In this document: positions 35,698 to 45,848 of the stretch, one piece after another | How the letters are laid out: the number at the start of each line of letters is the position of its first letter | Numbering within the stretch: position 1 is the stretch's first letter | Source: Candidatus Nitrosocosmicus arcticus | GTDB lineage: Archaea; Thermoproteota; Nitrososphaeria; Nitrososphaerales; Nitrososphaeraceae | Length of the DNA stretch: 64,000 bases | Assembly (NCBI RefSeq): GCF_007826885.1 | Contig: NZ_ML675581.1 | Coordinates: 62,001-126,000 of the forward strand | Direction of reading: 5' to 3' | Notes under the pieces: generated by a model | The model's database searches: none | Seen by the model: only the letters and a program-made list of their open reading frames with translations | What the model was told of the DNA's origin: nothing | Translations under genes and position numbers: made by a program

Positions 35698-37101
35698 TTA
35701 TGGGCTGGCATAAGGGAAGAGATTGTTTTTGATTCCCTCGTTCTTACTTAAAACTGTGTTATATAGTGCAAAATGCTGCAACGCAACATTATCCCACGTT
35801 AAATCCTTATTGAATTCCTCAATTCTTTTAGTATACTGGGAGTAATTAGCTTCTAGTTTCTTTATTGCCTTGGCAAATTCATTAGGTCTTCTTTTTACTA
35901 CTATCCCTAGTCCTTTATTTGCAAATTCTCTGAAGAAACCCAAATCAGTTGCTATGAATGGTAATCCGTGAGCTAGGGCATCAAACATTACCCCTGAACC
36001 TGAGGTTACGGTATAGGGGAGGATGATTATGTCACATGCATAAAAAAGAATTGAAAGTTCTTTATCTGTTAAGAATCCTCGATTCAAATTAATTATTTTA
36101 CTATGCTGCGTATCTTTCCTTTCTGTGTGTGGAGCTCTATTCTGGTTATCACGACCCTCTATTGAAGTCGGCTTTATTGGATTGTATAAATTTTCAGATT
36201 GATTAATTACCATCGCCCAATCATCCGGAATATCCATATCATTCAATATGTCCCAACCTTTTGTATGCGTCATGAATCCAAAGAATAGAGCTATTTTACG
36301 ATTTAGTGGTAAGGAGTATGCCTCCCTTGCCTCCTTTTTCTTTAAAGGCATATTCAAATTTGGTTCTGCACCATGGTATATAACAGTAAAATTTTTCAAT
36401 GTTTTTCCGTCATTACTGATATTTTCATTTTCGGATATTAATTTGGCCAAATAATTTGAAAAAACGATATTAGCCTGACTCATTTGCATTTTTTGCTTGT
36501 TTGCTGTATTAAAAGATCGGTAGTTTATGAAACGTTTCCAATACGCTATTATTTGCTTGCTTAGGTTGATCGGAAAGGTAATCATGTTTTTATTCAAAAG
36601 ATTAGGGTGTTTTGATAGCTCCATCCATTGTCGTAAGGGATATGCAGAATGAAATGTCGTAATTATGGGTATTTTACATTCTTTATAAAATTCGTCTATG
36701 TTGGTACTTAAGTTACTTGGATTGATAGCATCCATTTTTAGTCCATAAAGTCCATGTTCTAATTGTATATGCACAAGATCAGGGACAGACTCATCAATTA
36801 CATCTAGTATTATTTTGGAATTATTGCCATTTTCGGGATCAATACCCCGATAATCCCCTTTTCCTTTCTCGTTGCATAAAACAGAAACTTTCATACCCGA
36901 TCTTTTTAATCCCTCTGTGAGATTCTTTGCATACCTCCCAACGCCTCCGGGAATGGGTGGATATTCGGTGGAAACCATTAGAATTTTTAATGGAGATTTA
37001 TCATATTTATTTAACTTATAAGACATCATAGTAATAGATGGTATATTACACCCAAGACATATAAGGAAATGTAATAACCTTACAAATTCAGTGGTATTCA
37101 C
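35698..37101 (-). CDS. Glycosyltransferase family 4
   Basis: 467 residues. The GT4/GT-B fold starts at about 38 with KILMVSTEYPPIPGGVGRYAKNL, which makes an ATG at codon 25 or 26 (MMSYKL) the more likely true start. The donor-binding half has IALFFGFMTHTKGWDIL and IIILPYTVTSGSGVMFDALAHGLPFIATDLG, the region with the nucleotide-sugar-binding E/S-x7-E-type signature. It is an internal, retaining glycosyltransferase for surface glycans or lipids. A universal stress protein gene lies just upstream on the same strand. Confidence 0.88.
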   Translation of the reverse strand: MNTTEFVRLLHFLICLGCNIPSITMMSYKLNKYDKSPLKILMVSTEYPPIPGGVGRYAKNLTEGLKRSGMKVSVLCNEKGKGDYRGIDPENGNNSKIILDVIDESVPDLVHIQLEHGLYGLKMDAINPSNLSTNIDEFYKECKIPIITTFHSAYPLRQWMELSKHPNLLNKNMITFPINLSKQIIAYWKRFINYRSFNTANKQKMQMSQANIVFSNYLAKLISENENISNDGKTLKNFTVIYHGAEPNLNMPLKKKEAREAYSLPLNRKIALFFGFMTHTKGWDILNDMDIPDDWAMVINQSENLYNPIKPTSIEGRDNQNRAPHTERKDTQHSKIINLNRGFLTDKELSILFYACDIIILPYTVTSGSGVMFDALAHGLPFIATDLGFFREFANKGLGIVVKRRPNEFAKAIKKLEANYSQYTKRIEEFNKDLTWDNVALQHFALYNTVLSKNEGIKNNLFPYASP

Positions 37102-37132
37102 ACATTTTTTACCGGTATTTACTATATTTTGG

Positions 37133-37603
37133 TTATCTTACCAAAACGACTGGACACGTTGCTACTTCTGAAATCCAGCGAGAAATACTTCCTATACCTT
37201 TTCTATCATGCCTTTTCTTCAATGATCCACTACTACCCATTACTATCATACTCGAATTCTCTTCTTTAGATACGGTAAGAATTTCATCTGCCGGATGGCC
37301 TACCCGAATTATTGACTTGGCTGCAACACCTTCATGGGTTAATCTATCTACCTCATTTCCAATCATGATCTCAGCTCCCTCCCTAATTGATTTCTCATAA
37401 TAATGCCTAGCTTTATCGAGATCATCCAAATTTGAAATAAACTTTGCAATTTCTTGAGGGTAGAAGCTTGTATCATCAATAATATACAAAACAATTATAG
37501 TAGAACTCTGGTTTGCTGCAAGATCTCTAGCCTTATCTAAGGCCTTTACTGACAGCTCAGTCGCATCAAATGGAACCAAAATATTGGATTTATTGTCATT
37601 CAT
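37133..37603 (-). CDS. Universal stress protein (UspA family)
   Basis: 156 residues. NILVPFDATELSVKALDKARDLA is the typical first strand and helix; VLYIID and VGHPADEI follow, and the end MGSSGSLKKRH to GIGSISRWISEVATCPVVLVR holds the ATP-binding GxxG-(9-11)-G-S loop. It is a cytosolic single-domain protein, probably ATP-binding. It lies 31 bases upstream of the GT4 gene, possibly co-transcribed. The role in stress is by family. Confidence 0.9.
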   Translation of the reverse strand: MNDNKSNILVPFDATELSVKALDKARDLAANQSSTIIVLYIIDDTSFYPQEIAKFISNLDDLDKARHYYEKSIREGAEIMIGNEVDRLTHEGVAAKSIIRVGHPADEILTVSKEENSSMIVMGSSGSLKKRHDRKGIGSISRWISEVATCPVVLVR

Positions 37604-37803
37604 TTATTATTACATGATTTTTTGAATATATAGACATCACCTTTTCGCAACATCGTCTTATTTTCCTTATATCTTTGATTGGGTTGAATTCAATGAAATA
37701 TACGAATACCAATGAATAAAGGATTAAAGTTTTAAACCAAGTAAAAAACAAACTTATATTCGATAGATGCTTTAAGAAAACAATAAAATGAAGAAAATAA
37801 CTT

Positions 37804-38187
37804 ATGACATCGAGTGTTAAAAATAAAATGCCCAATAAACAAGTTAAACAAGAAAAACCATCAGCTAAAATAGAAATATTAAAAAAAGCAAAGAAAAAGG
37901 TATCTGACGTATCACAATGTGATAATCTATCTATTGCTGAAATAGATGCGCTTCACTATCATTATAGCAAGCTTTCTCCATTATTTAAAAATGCTCCTCA
38001 TCCTACATTTGTGGTTTTAAGGATCTTAGAACGTCATATCCAAATAGATAATATTGTTATTGGAGATGTAATAAATGAAATCAAACAAAGAGGACTCGAT
38101 ATCTCTCATACTGATACACAAATAGATGCATTGGTGAATGATCTAGCATCAAATAATAAAAAATATAAAGCAAAATCCAATGATTAA
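37804..38187 (+). CDS. Hypothetical Lys-rich cytosolic protein
   Basis: 127 residues without signal or membrane segment. A basic N-terminus (KQVKQEKPSAKIEILKKAKKK) precedes a helical domain, SIAEIDALHYHYSKLSPLF and NAPHPTFVVLRILERHIQI, and another helix pair ending in NDLASNNKKYK. The fold could be a winged helix but no match is recognised. Codon composition is like other genes here. Confidence 0.65.
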   Translation: MTSSVKNKMPNKQVKQEKPSAKIEILKKAKKKVSDVSQCDNLSIAEIDALHYHYSKLSPLFKNAPHPTFVVLRILERHIQIDNIVIGDVINEIKQRGLDISHTDTQIDALVNDLASNNKKYKAKSND

Positions 38188-38667
38188 GGCCTAAAAAGTA
38201 TGTATTTATTAGAACAGAGAAACATCGGATACCTTTCTTCATAATATTTCTACTATTAGATACATATATTAAAAAAAGGTATTTTGGATTAAGGATTATT
38301 ATCGCAAGAAATAAAACAAATAAATAAAGTAGAATTAACAAAGTCAATTTTTATATATGCTAATTTGTGAATATGATTCCACAATTGCAGTACAATTGGA
38401 TGATCTTGTTGAAGGTCATGTTCTACTGGATGGAATACTTGAATCCGTTGTTGATATCCAAATTTTTACGATCATAATATATATACATCATTTTAAAAAG
38501 CATAAAAAAAAGAGAATTACCTCTTACAAATCGGAACGATGTAACTATAGTTATTGTTGTTTAAGATTGTTAATACCACAATTCAGTACTAGTCATCCTT
38601 CCTTGTTACTTTATATTTGACCTACACAAAAACATGATTAAGATAGAATGATTTGAATGTCCTGAAT
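38188..38667. other. Non-coding stretch
   Basis: AT-rich, between convergent genes. An 87-codon plus-strand frame (38357-38620) has an unstable composition and no similarity and is not accepted. Confidence 0.35.
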
Positions 38668-38841
38668 TTATGACAGATCTACATAGTCCTCAATTACATA
38701 ATCATTCAAATGCCCTTTAGGGCATTTATATGTTGAATTTGGATTCTTCTCGGACTCATTTCTAAATTCATTCATGTTGTCTGCATATACTCCACTAAAA
38801 ATAATACCACAAGTTTTACATTTTAACATAAGCATTGGCAT
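38668..38841 (-). CDS. Small zinc-ribbon protein
   Basis: A 57-residue frame with ATG at 38841: MPMLMLKCKTCGIIFSGVYA, then a polar helix, then TYKCPKGHLNDYVIEDYVDLS. CKTCG and CPKGH form a C-x2-C / C-x2-H zinc ribbon of the small rubredoxin-like type common in Nitrososphaerota. It is short but the metal-ligand pattern and start are convincing. Confidence 0.75.
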   Translation of the reverse strand: MPMLMLKCKTCGIIFSGVYADNMNEFRNESEKNPNSTYKCPKGHLNDYVIEDYVDLS

Positions 38842-40837
38842 CTTTATTCCTTCATCCTCGACGTTCTCTATACGTTGAACTTGTTATTATGCTTACATAG
38901 ATCCGGAAACTCGATAATCAAAATCAAAATGATAATCTGACAAGATCAGTCACCATCCAAGCATGAACTTTTACATATGTATATTAATTTTAATTTAGAT
39001 TTTTAATGTAGTTTTTCATTCTCCTTGAAAATTACACTTTGTATCTATCGAAAGGAAAAATATAATTAAAGTTGATTCCAAAGATAAATTGTAATTTACG
39101 TTCTTCATAGCAAATGCCTGGTGACTCCAATACTTGTATGGTCCCAAATTCTTGCTGATATCTATGCATTATATATTCACCAATTGAGGATATCTTTTTT
39201 TTGCTGTTATGATTTAAATGATATACGATGGTAATTATGCATTTCAGAAAAAGCAGATCTTCTACAAAACCTTTTGATAATTTCTATTTATTATTTTCAT
39301 ACAAATGGGCTAAAGCGGCCGATTGCCATTATGTATATTTAACAGAGTACTGAATTGACTTTGTACTGTGCCTATTGAAATAGACGAATAATATGTCACG
39401 AATCGAATGTCTTCAAAGGTTATTCAGGGGGAATGGATTTGAGACGATAGTAAGCAAATCCATTGACTATGGATCCTATTTTACGGTTTAAATTGAGTTA
39501 TCTAACATGCACGAGAATATCTCCAGCTGCCGTTATGAAATGTCTCAATGAATCTAACCCCTTCAGTATTATTTCTTATCCTGGTATTGCCATTCTTAGG
39601 GTTATTAAGCTGATTTCTCTTATTAATGACTTCAATAAGTTTTCTCATGTTTATATATACATTTCCTCATATAAGAGCGTATAAAATATTGATAACAAGT
39701 CAAATTTCCATTTTTAGGGCGATATATCGCCAAGCACTGACCTCGGTAATATGCTAATTATTGCGCTTGTAAATGAATACGGTCTACCGCATCACGGAAG
39801 GGAGATTAATACGATCCAGTTCACAATACTATAAGTTCTATCAACCTTGATCTTTTATTGCAAGTTACTTATTTCAAATTAGTCTACCAAATTATTGAAA
39901 ATCCTTCGTTATCGTACTTATTATTATTAATCCTTTGAATTCGATAATATCTTCAATTCATTCGGTAAAATATTGCTTTATGCTCTGATGATTTAATGAG
40001 AAAAAGATCCCATCCATCTTTATGGAATTAAAATATTATCGTTATATTCTCATTCTTTCTTTTATTCAAGAGGCCAAAAAGGTACGGGCCTTATCTTTGG
40101 TTAATTTCAATCAGTATTATTCTTTTGAGTATTTTCATTTTGGAAGTTTTCATTTTGGAAGTACATGTGGTTATTACCTTTAGTACGCTTTGGCACGTTT
40201 GCAATTGTTGCTTCATCATCATTCTTGCTATACGACATCAATAACTATTGTGCTTCATCTTATATAAGATTATAATAGGTTCTGGTTTCTAAGAGAACAC
40301 ATCTATTTTGAAAGATAATCTAATGATCTTCTGCAATCAGTTGGCGTAGAATTTTTCATGAAATTCAAATGTTAAGACCTGGTCTTTTTGATCCTGGTGC
40401 ATTTTCTGGAGTCCATGTTTTATTGAGGTAATTTGCTTATAATACACGCAGTTGGTGATAGTATTCAAGTTAGATTATTCCACTGCAGGAAGAAAAATGG
40501 GATTTGTAACTGAAGTCTCATGACGTAAATGTAATTAAACCATCGAATCCAGAAATCATTCAGTTATTACATGATAATTGATATATTAATATACATTGAA
40601 TTTCTCATTCTAATATCGTAGTCTAGATTTTACGATATTGTCTATATTATTGTCAATAAATTCTTGGCATACGTTTCAACCATAACTTGTCACCTTTGTA
40701 GGGTAAAATAGCGAGCATTTTGAGAGGATGTTATCAAATTCTGGCGAGTCTAGACACCTTTTTTATCGATAGCCAGAATTTACTATTGCCTAGTAATTTT
40801 TCCAACATTAATATATTTGTAAGGCAAATAATAAATA
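38842..40837. other. 2-kb gene-poor stretch
   Basis: The largest gap here. No gene is accepted. A 45-codon minus-strand frame near 39042-39179 (HRYQQEFGTIQVLESPGICY) and a 73-codon plus-strand frame at 39463-39684 cannot be assigned. A 14-bp perfect palindrome, GGCGATATATCGCC, is at 39718-39731. The duplicated TTTTCATTTTGGAAG near 40130-40162 is a small tandem repeat. Confidence 0.4.
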
Positions 40838-40972
40838 ATGAATGATGCTAGTTTTCAATTATTAATATGTAAAAATTGTACCCATTCAAAGAAAGAACAC
40901 AGGGATGAACCTAATGGTCCAAAATTTTATGACCACAGATGTCTTCTATGTAAGTGCCAACAATTTACATGA
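40838..40972 (+). CDS. Zinc-ribbon microprotein, copy 2
   Basis: 44 residues: MNDASFQLLICKNCTHSKKE, then GPKFYDHRCLLCKCQQFT. It is the paralogue of 33888-34016 with the same Cys spacing (CKNC, CLLCKC) and the same end. Differences are concentrated in the Lys/Arg/Glu middle. AATATATTT about 30 bases upstream is a possible TATA box. Confidence 0.8.
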   Translation: MNDASFQLLICKNCTHSKKEHRDEPNGPKFYDHRCLLCKCQQFT

Positions 40973-41211
40973 CCTTGCCTTCCCCATTTTTTTGAAGATG
41001 AGTATTAAAGATGCCGTTATAGTATTAATATGAAGAGGGGGTCAGGTCCAAAAGGTCTCTAAAATGAATTACACCAGACAAATTCTATCTGATGTTTTTG
41101 ATACCTTCTGATAATAATAGATTCATGCTTTCTTCACATAGTTTCGGTGTGCTGTCTTTATAATGAAAAGATCTAGATTATCAATTTACCAAATATGACC
41201 TGGGTTGTATG

Positions 41212-41727
41212 TCACCCGTGTCGTTCTTTTTTAATGAAACTTATTTGGCCATTTATCTCTAAATTTGAAATGTCTATCTCCTGTATATCTCTTATTCCTG
41301 CCAATCGCATAAAAGATTGATACTCTTTCATACCTATTCTAGCTTTTATCATTCCTTCCTCATCCATTTGCCCATCCTTAACCAATTCTATGACGTCTGG
41401 ATTTATTATTTTCTCCATTCTTTTATTTTTGGCACTTACATAATCTAACAGCTTAAATAATACGATGATGATAACTACGACAGTAACCATAGATAATATT
41501 GGTGCGTCATTATTCAGCATAGGTTCTGCCACAATGTTTCCAAGGCTCAATATTATGATTAATTGATAGGCGGTTAATTGATTGACTCCTTTACTTCCAA
41601 TCCATTTTATTACAAAAAGAATAATTCCAGATACAATCAACGTCCTCATGATGATGGATAATGTTAACGCAGGTTCAAAACTCAACGCGGTATTCAGATA
41701 TTCTAGAAATGATGTAACAATGTCCAT
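41212..41727 (-). CDS. DUF421 (YetF/YcaP-like) membrane protein
   Basis: 171 residues with three membrane segments at about 22-42, 52-67 and 76-94. The DUF421 hallmarks are present: IKWIGSKGVNQLTAYQLIIILSLGN, then the cytosolic domain with INPDVIELVKDGQMDEEGMIKARIG and MRLAGIRDIQEI. The family is of unknown function and is widespread in bacteria and in soil archaea. Length is somewhat short compared with bacterial members, the second soluble subdomain being partial. Confidence 0.88.
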   Translation of the reverse strand: MDIVTSFLEYLNTALSFEPALTLSIIMRTLIVSGIILFVIKWIGSKGVNQLTAYQLIIILSLGNIVAEPMLNNDAPILSMVTVVVIIIVLFKLLDYVSAKNKRMEKIINPDVIELVKDGQMDEEGMIKARIGMKEYQSFMRLAGIRDIQEIDISNLEINGQISFIKKERHG

Positions 41728-42261
41728 TTTATCCCTTCATCGTAATATAGAAGGTAACCTTTGATATAGATTTAATTTTACCTCTTTCAAATAAAGTGAA
41801 CTTATTCTTGTTCTTGTCCACTTTATTGTCCTCTCTTTAATCTCTTTAATTTGATCATTTCTTTCAGACAAATTGGTCAATAGGTAATACAGAGCCGTTA
41901 AATGATGTGTTGTATTGAATAGCTGGTCGCTTTTTAAGTAAAAATATGGGCTGCTTACAATTGACGAAAAGGCACGAAAATAGTTGAAGTTTCAGCGTCA
42001 AATAAGTGATCCTATGACAGTAGATGTGACGTCATGTCATCAAAAATCCATCTCATTGTAGAGTATAATCTAAAATTAATTGGTTACAAATCCATCGCAT
42101 GTTTAATATGGTGATTGAGAAATCCAGATCATGTGATTAGCAGAAATTATTGATATGGTAACTGAGACCCTTTGACAGAGCTACTGTGTTTCCAGTATAG
42201 AAAAATGTTATGAACAATCTTGCGTTATCATTTTTAAATTAATGTCTATAATATTTATAGG
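41728..42261. other. Intergenic stretch between divergent genes
   Basis: No coding sequence. A TGACGTCATGTCATCA motif around 42029-42044 contains the palindrome TGACGTCA. AATATTTATAGGATG before 42262 may hold the promoter of the next gene. Confidence 0.35.
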
Positions 42262-42924
42262 ATGTATAGTCTTAAAGTATTGGTATTTTATAGTGCTGTT
42301 TTCTGCTTTGGGTTAATAACTCTAACATATTATGAATACAACCTTGTCTACGGTTCGTTGGCATCAAGTAATTCAACTGAAAGCAATTTGAATTATACTA
42401 TCTACTCTAATGATCGGTTGGGAATCAGTTTTGAATATCCTTCTGAATGGAACGTTGACGAGAAAATTAATAGGTTTTCAAAATATTCCGACGTCCAAGT
42501 TTACAATGGTAGTAGTTCCTTCAAAATTATGAAATCTCAATCAATCTCTGATACAGAAATGGCAGAGAAATTAGGAGGTTTAAAGGAAGTAGTAGAATTA
42601 ATTTTGCCGCCAGAAGAAAGGGTAGTTGGAGAGATAGAGGAAAACATGTATGCGATAGATGGTACAGATACCGTGTCAGTGCTAACGGCTATGGAAGGAT
42701 TGACTAATATTCCTGACAAAGGTTTGGAAAGGATTTTATTGATACATGATGATGTTTTATACATACTTACCTACCAAAATATCGTGGATAAATTTGATTC
42801 AAAGCAAAGTCAAGAAACAATTGGACACATATTAAGTTCCTTCAGATTTATAGATTCAAACAATGAAGATGGCCGAGATGGTGATGGTGATAACGAAGAT
42901 GACGATCAAAATCTGACCAGCTAA
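42262..42924 (+). CDS. Exported PsbP-like protein
   Basis: 220 residues. Signal peptide at about 5-30. The domain beginning NYTIYSNDRLGISFEYPSEW is typical of the PsbP-related lipoprotein or exported family widely found in archaea, and it ends with ETIGHILSSFRFID. The tail is acidic (DGRDGDGDNEDDDQN). The family function outside photosynthesis is unknown. It is transcribed alone. Confidence 0.75.
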   Translation: MYSLKVLVFYSAVFCFGLITLTYYEYNLVYGSLASSNSTESNLNYTIYSNDRLGISFEYPSEWNVDEKINRFSKYSDVQVYNGSSSFKIMKSQSISDTEMAEKLGGLKEVVELILPPEERVVGEIEENMYAIDGTDTVSVLTAMEGLTNIPDKGLERILLIHDDVLYILTYQNIVDKFDSKQSQETIGHILSSFRFIDSNNEDGRDGDGDNEDDDQNLTS

Positions 42925-43227
42925 AATACAGGAAACTTTATGATGATAAAAAACATATCTCATCCACTTATTATATCGTCAGGATTGCATGATGAATTTC
43001 GAGCGTATTTATCTCTGAATTATAATTAATCATGGAATCAAAAATATTTCCAGTGCTACTTAGTGCTTGTATTCTTGCATACAATCTTATACCGAATCGA
43101 TCAAGTAGTTCTTCAAGTGATATCGTTCCATTTTAGTATCAATTCGATATGTGGATCAACGAGTATGTGGATCAACGAGTATGTGGATCAACGAGTATGT
43201 GGATCAACGAGTACTTTTCTAAAAAAA
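42925..43227. other. Intergenic stretch with a 16-bp tandem repeat
   Basis: Lies between convergent genes. Holds the repeat at 43149-43212 and a repeated GTACTTTTCT just after it (43211, 43231). A 67-codon frame across the repeat is not considered coding. Confidence 0.45.
43149..43212. repeat. Four perfect copies of a 16-bp unit
   Basis: The unit ATGTGGATCAACGAGT is repeated four times head to tail at 43149, 43165, 43181 and 43197. The unit length is not a multiple of three and the region lies between convergent genes, so the repeat is not maintained as protein. The copies are identical. Confidence 0.92.
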
Positions 43228-44373
43228 TCATGTACTTTTCTCATCATATGTCTGAATACTATATAAATATCTCCTCTTTTCTGTTCGCATTAAATAAATG
43301 ATTCCTATTACTAGTACTATCTCTAATGCCTTGGCAATAATTCCTCCAAGATCGACATCTTCGGGAGTTGAATTTGGTGAAAGCGGAGGTGGGAAAATAA
43401 CTGAGTACAAGTATAAAAATATTAGAACTAAAGACCCTACCAGTCCAATCCAGTTTAAGATTAAAGACTTCTTATAGTACTCTTTTGATATGTACTTTTT
43501 GTCGGTTTTTTTGACCGTTAGTTTATCGTCAGAGAAAATTAGCAAAATGTATGAAATCCCATATAAAAGTTGTCCACCTGCGGCGGATATTAGGAATATA
43601 CTGTATTCGTATCTTAAAGTTGCGTGACCAGAATATACTGCGAGGTGAACTATAGCCGCACCAAGTGCTAAAAACAAGACTGAATATTTAATGAATTCAT
43701 CGTTAGATATTGGATTTGTTTTACTTTTTCTTCTACTTAGAAACATCCAGCTTAAAACTAATCCAATTATTAAGATCACACCAAAAGCTGAACCATAAAT
43801 CACTGTAATAAAAATGAAGCCAAATGATTCAGTTATAGAGATGTTAAATACAGCTCTTTCACAGTTGCAATTTGAATTGTCACCTAATATTGTACGTGAA
43901 GGAGGAATTGTATTGATGATGTCATCACTAGAATTATTGGAATTGTCATTTAGTATGCTTAAAACGATTTGATAATTTCCTACCTTTGGAAATATATAGG
44001 GAATTTGGAAATCGCCTGATTCTTGTCTTGTCCAAGGATAAGCAGCCATTCGCTCATTGGAAAGTGTTGAATAAATTTCAACCATCACTACCACATTGCT
44101 CGTGTCTTTGCCTTGTTTATCTTGAATGCTAAACTGAATCTGCGATAATTCATTAGGTTTGGTGTATTCTGGCTCCATTTGTTGAAGAACCATGTATTTA
44201 TCCCCAATTCCTGTATCCCCATTATTATAGTGAGCGGAGTGGCTGAAATGCGCCTCGGCCGAACTAAATGAGCATGAAATAAGAAAACAAATAGAAAACA
44301 ATAAAGAGATTGAAATCAAGAATTTGATATTTCGCTTACAAGAATAAATATCATTTATTCTATAATTTTTCAA
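43228..44373 (-). CDS. Membrane protein with exported Ig-like (YtkA/CopC-like) domain
   Basis: 381 residues. A signal peptide at about 16-40 ends in SSAEAHFSH. Residues 42-165 form a beta-sandwich: MEPEYTKPNELSQIQFSIQD, VVMVEIYSTLSNERMAAYPW and FPKVGNYQIVLSI resemble YtkA/FixH/CopC-like domains. A CNC motif is near 178. Then about six membrane segments (190-215, 230-250, 262-285, 315-335, 350-365). The family seems specific to this archaeal group. The His-rich mature start (HFSHSAHYN) could bind copper at the surface. Function unknown. Confidence 0.7.
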   Translation of the reverse strand: MKNYRINDIYSCKRNIKFLISISLLFSICFLISCSFSSAEAHFSHSAHYNNGDTGIGDKYMVLQQMEPEYTKPNELSQIQFSIQDKQGKDTSNVVVMVEIYSTLSNERMAAYPWTRQESGDFQIPYIFPKVGNYQIVLSILNDNSNNSSDDIINTIPPSRTILGDNSNCNCERAVFNISITESFGFIFITVIYGSAFGVILIIGLVLSWMFLSRRKSKTNPISNDEFIKYSVLFLALGAAIVHLAVYSGHATLRYEYSIFLISAAGGQLLYGISYILLIFSDDKLTVKKTDKKYISKEYYKKSLILNWIGLVGSLVLIFLYLYSVIFPPPLSPNSTPEDVDLGGIIAKALEIVLVIGIIYLMRTEKRRYLYSIQTYDEKST

Positions 44374-44679
44374 TTATATACAATTATACAAAATCGAGCT
44401 ATAAATACCGTTATCTTATTTATGATCTTCGAACTTCTAAAAAGCCTAAAGATATGTCAGTCTGATAGCTGTCTTGCTAGAAAATTTATGCTGAAATGCC
44501 TTCAATAATTTGAGGTTGGCAACAAATTCTAGTACTTTAGCCTTGAATTAACAGCATATACCTCATTCGTACAGTATCTGTTAAAATAGTCTTAATTGAA
44601 TTAAGTTACATTGTCTACCTATATCTATAGAAATTTTATTAAAAATGTAAGAATTGTAATATTTAGTGCATAGTACGGG
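44374..44679. other. Non-coding stretch
   Basis: AT-rich, between two minus-strand genes. No relic or clear hairpin. Confidence 0.35.
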
Positions 44680-45432
44680 TCATTTAACTTCAGTATGAAA
44701 GTGATTCGAATTTGTAAAATTATCTTTAGGATTAGGGTTAGTAGTATTGTTTGTATTAGAACCATCTAATCCTATTCCACTGATTAGAGTTCCAAACATT
44801 TCATTAGAACTCGAAAAATGACCTCCAGTTTTGTTAACATCAATCATTAAACCCAAAACCTTTTTGCCCATAAGGTGAATGGTGATTGGTACCTGTGCGT
44901 ATTCGGTTGCATTATCGGAATGGATACTTGATACTCCTGTAACAACTATGTCATTTCCAGCAAAAATAACGTTATTTGAGGTAAAATTATTTATCAGGTG
45001 ATTATGGGAAAGGCTTCCATCGGGTTTTATCATGGTAAAATTGGCACTAAAGGTCGCACTCTTGTTTGGATATTTCATATCTTTACCACTAGAATCTTTG
45101 ATCTCCAAATTCCATAGTCCTCCTTGAATCCAGGTTACTATACCATTTTCCATCTGGTTGTTTGCAAAATGTCCAGATGCCAATACTGACATTGGCCCAT
45201 TTTGTTTTCTAGTTGTGAGGCTATTGTTGTCATGAGCCGGATGCAAACTATTTGTAGGAGTTGGAACTGGCTCAGAAGTCATTTGTGCATACGCCTTTAT
45301 CAAGTACGGTTTTTGCTGTATGAAATCTACAATCGGAGGTGATATTTCTACCGTAGTGGTGGCAAATAAAACTATTACAAGGGATAGGATGATAAATATC
45401 TTATATTCTGATTTGGAAAAAAATATGATCAC
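44680..45432 (-). CDS. Exported protein, paralogue of 26297-26809
   Basis: 250 residues starting at GTG (45432). Signal or anchor at about 10-32. After a Pro/Thr/His linker the domain VLASGHFANNQMENGIVTWIQ begins, followed by FSANFTMIKPDGSLSHNHLI, DIVVTGVSSI and VPITIHLMGKKVLGLMIDV, then a Gly/Asn tail with HFHTE. The order of these motifs is the same as in 26297-26809. It carries an extra C-terminal part. No named family; the shared upstream dyad hints at joint control. Confidence 0.75.
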   Translation of the reverse strand: MIIFFSKSEYKIFIILSLVIVLFATTTVEISPPIVDFIQQKPYLIKAYAQMTSEPVPTPTNSLHPAHDNNSLTTRKQNGPMSVLASGHFANNQMENGIVTWIQGGLWNLEIKDSSGKDMKYPNKSATFSANFTMIKPDGSLSHNHLINNFTSNNVIFAGNDIVVTGVSSIHSDNATEYAQVPITIHLMGKKVLGLMIDVNKTGGHFSSSNEMFGTLISGIGLDGSNTNNTTNPNPKDNFTNSNHFHTEVK

Positions 45433-45436
45433 TAGA

Positions 45437-45455
45437 GTATTTATTAGATTAATAC
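45437..45455 (-). promoter_or_regulatory. Imperfect inverted repeat before the GTG start
   Basis: On the minus strand the outer GTATT and AATAC arms frame an A/T-rich core that is partly symmetric. The dyad ends four bases before the start codon, exactly as at 26271-26292. The core differs, so a common regulator is suggested, not shown. Confidence 0.4.
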
Positions 45456-45638
45456 ATAAATTTATTTCGCAAAGGGGACCTTACCTTCTACACAACACGT
45501 ATCTAATTCTTGTTAATTATGATCATGTCTTAAAGTAAACTAATACTAAAGACTGCCAATAAATTATTTTGTAGGATGATACTACCTTGTCTTGAATAGA
45601 TCTGTAGATCCAATAGGGTTGATAACAAGAAAAAATTA

Positions 45639-45848
45639 TTACGTATTTCTTTTCCTTAGAGTATATTTTCCAAGTAACAAGAAATTTGTAACGACTGTTA
45701 CTGGGCTCATAGCCATTGCTAAGCCTGCAATAATTGTTAGCCATCCAAATATACTTACTATCATTATAGGAACTAATGTACCTGCTGCTACGGGTAATAA
45801 TCCTGTATTATATACAAAGACTAAGCAGTTCAAAAGTGAAGAAAGAAA
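45639..45848 (-). pseudogene. Copper-type P-type ATPase, C-terminal remnant
   Basis: A frame following a stop at about 45849 reads LLNCLVFVYNTGLLPVAAGT, then FGWLTIIAGLAMAMSPVTVVTNFLLL and a basic end. This is the last two membrane helices of CopA/CopB-like heavy-metal ATPases (YN...P.AAG in one helix and A.AMA.S...V..N in the next). The ATP-binding, phosphorylation (DKTG) and CPC/CPH segments are absent upstream. About 65 of some 700 codons remain. Confidence 0.7.

Noticed and set aside
38357-38620. 87-codon plus-strand frame
   Set aside because: No similarity; composition degrades after 40 codons into Tyr/Ser/Lys runs typical of non-coding AT-rich DNA.
39463-39684. 73-codon frame in the 2-kb gap
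   Set aside because: No start context, no family and Ile/Ser-rich by base composition.
39718-39731. 14-bp perfect palindrome GGCGATATATCGCC as an operator
   Set aside because: It is perfect but isolated: no gene starts within several hundred bases, so no role can be argued.
43063-43266. 67-codon frame over the 16-bp repeat
   Set aside because: The repeat length is not a multiple of three, the composition is that of the repeat, and it overlaps the end of the convergent gene.
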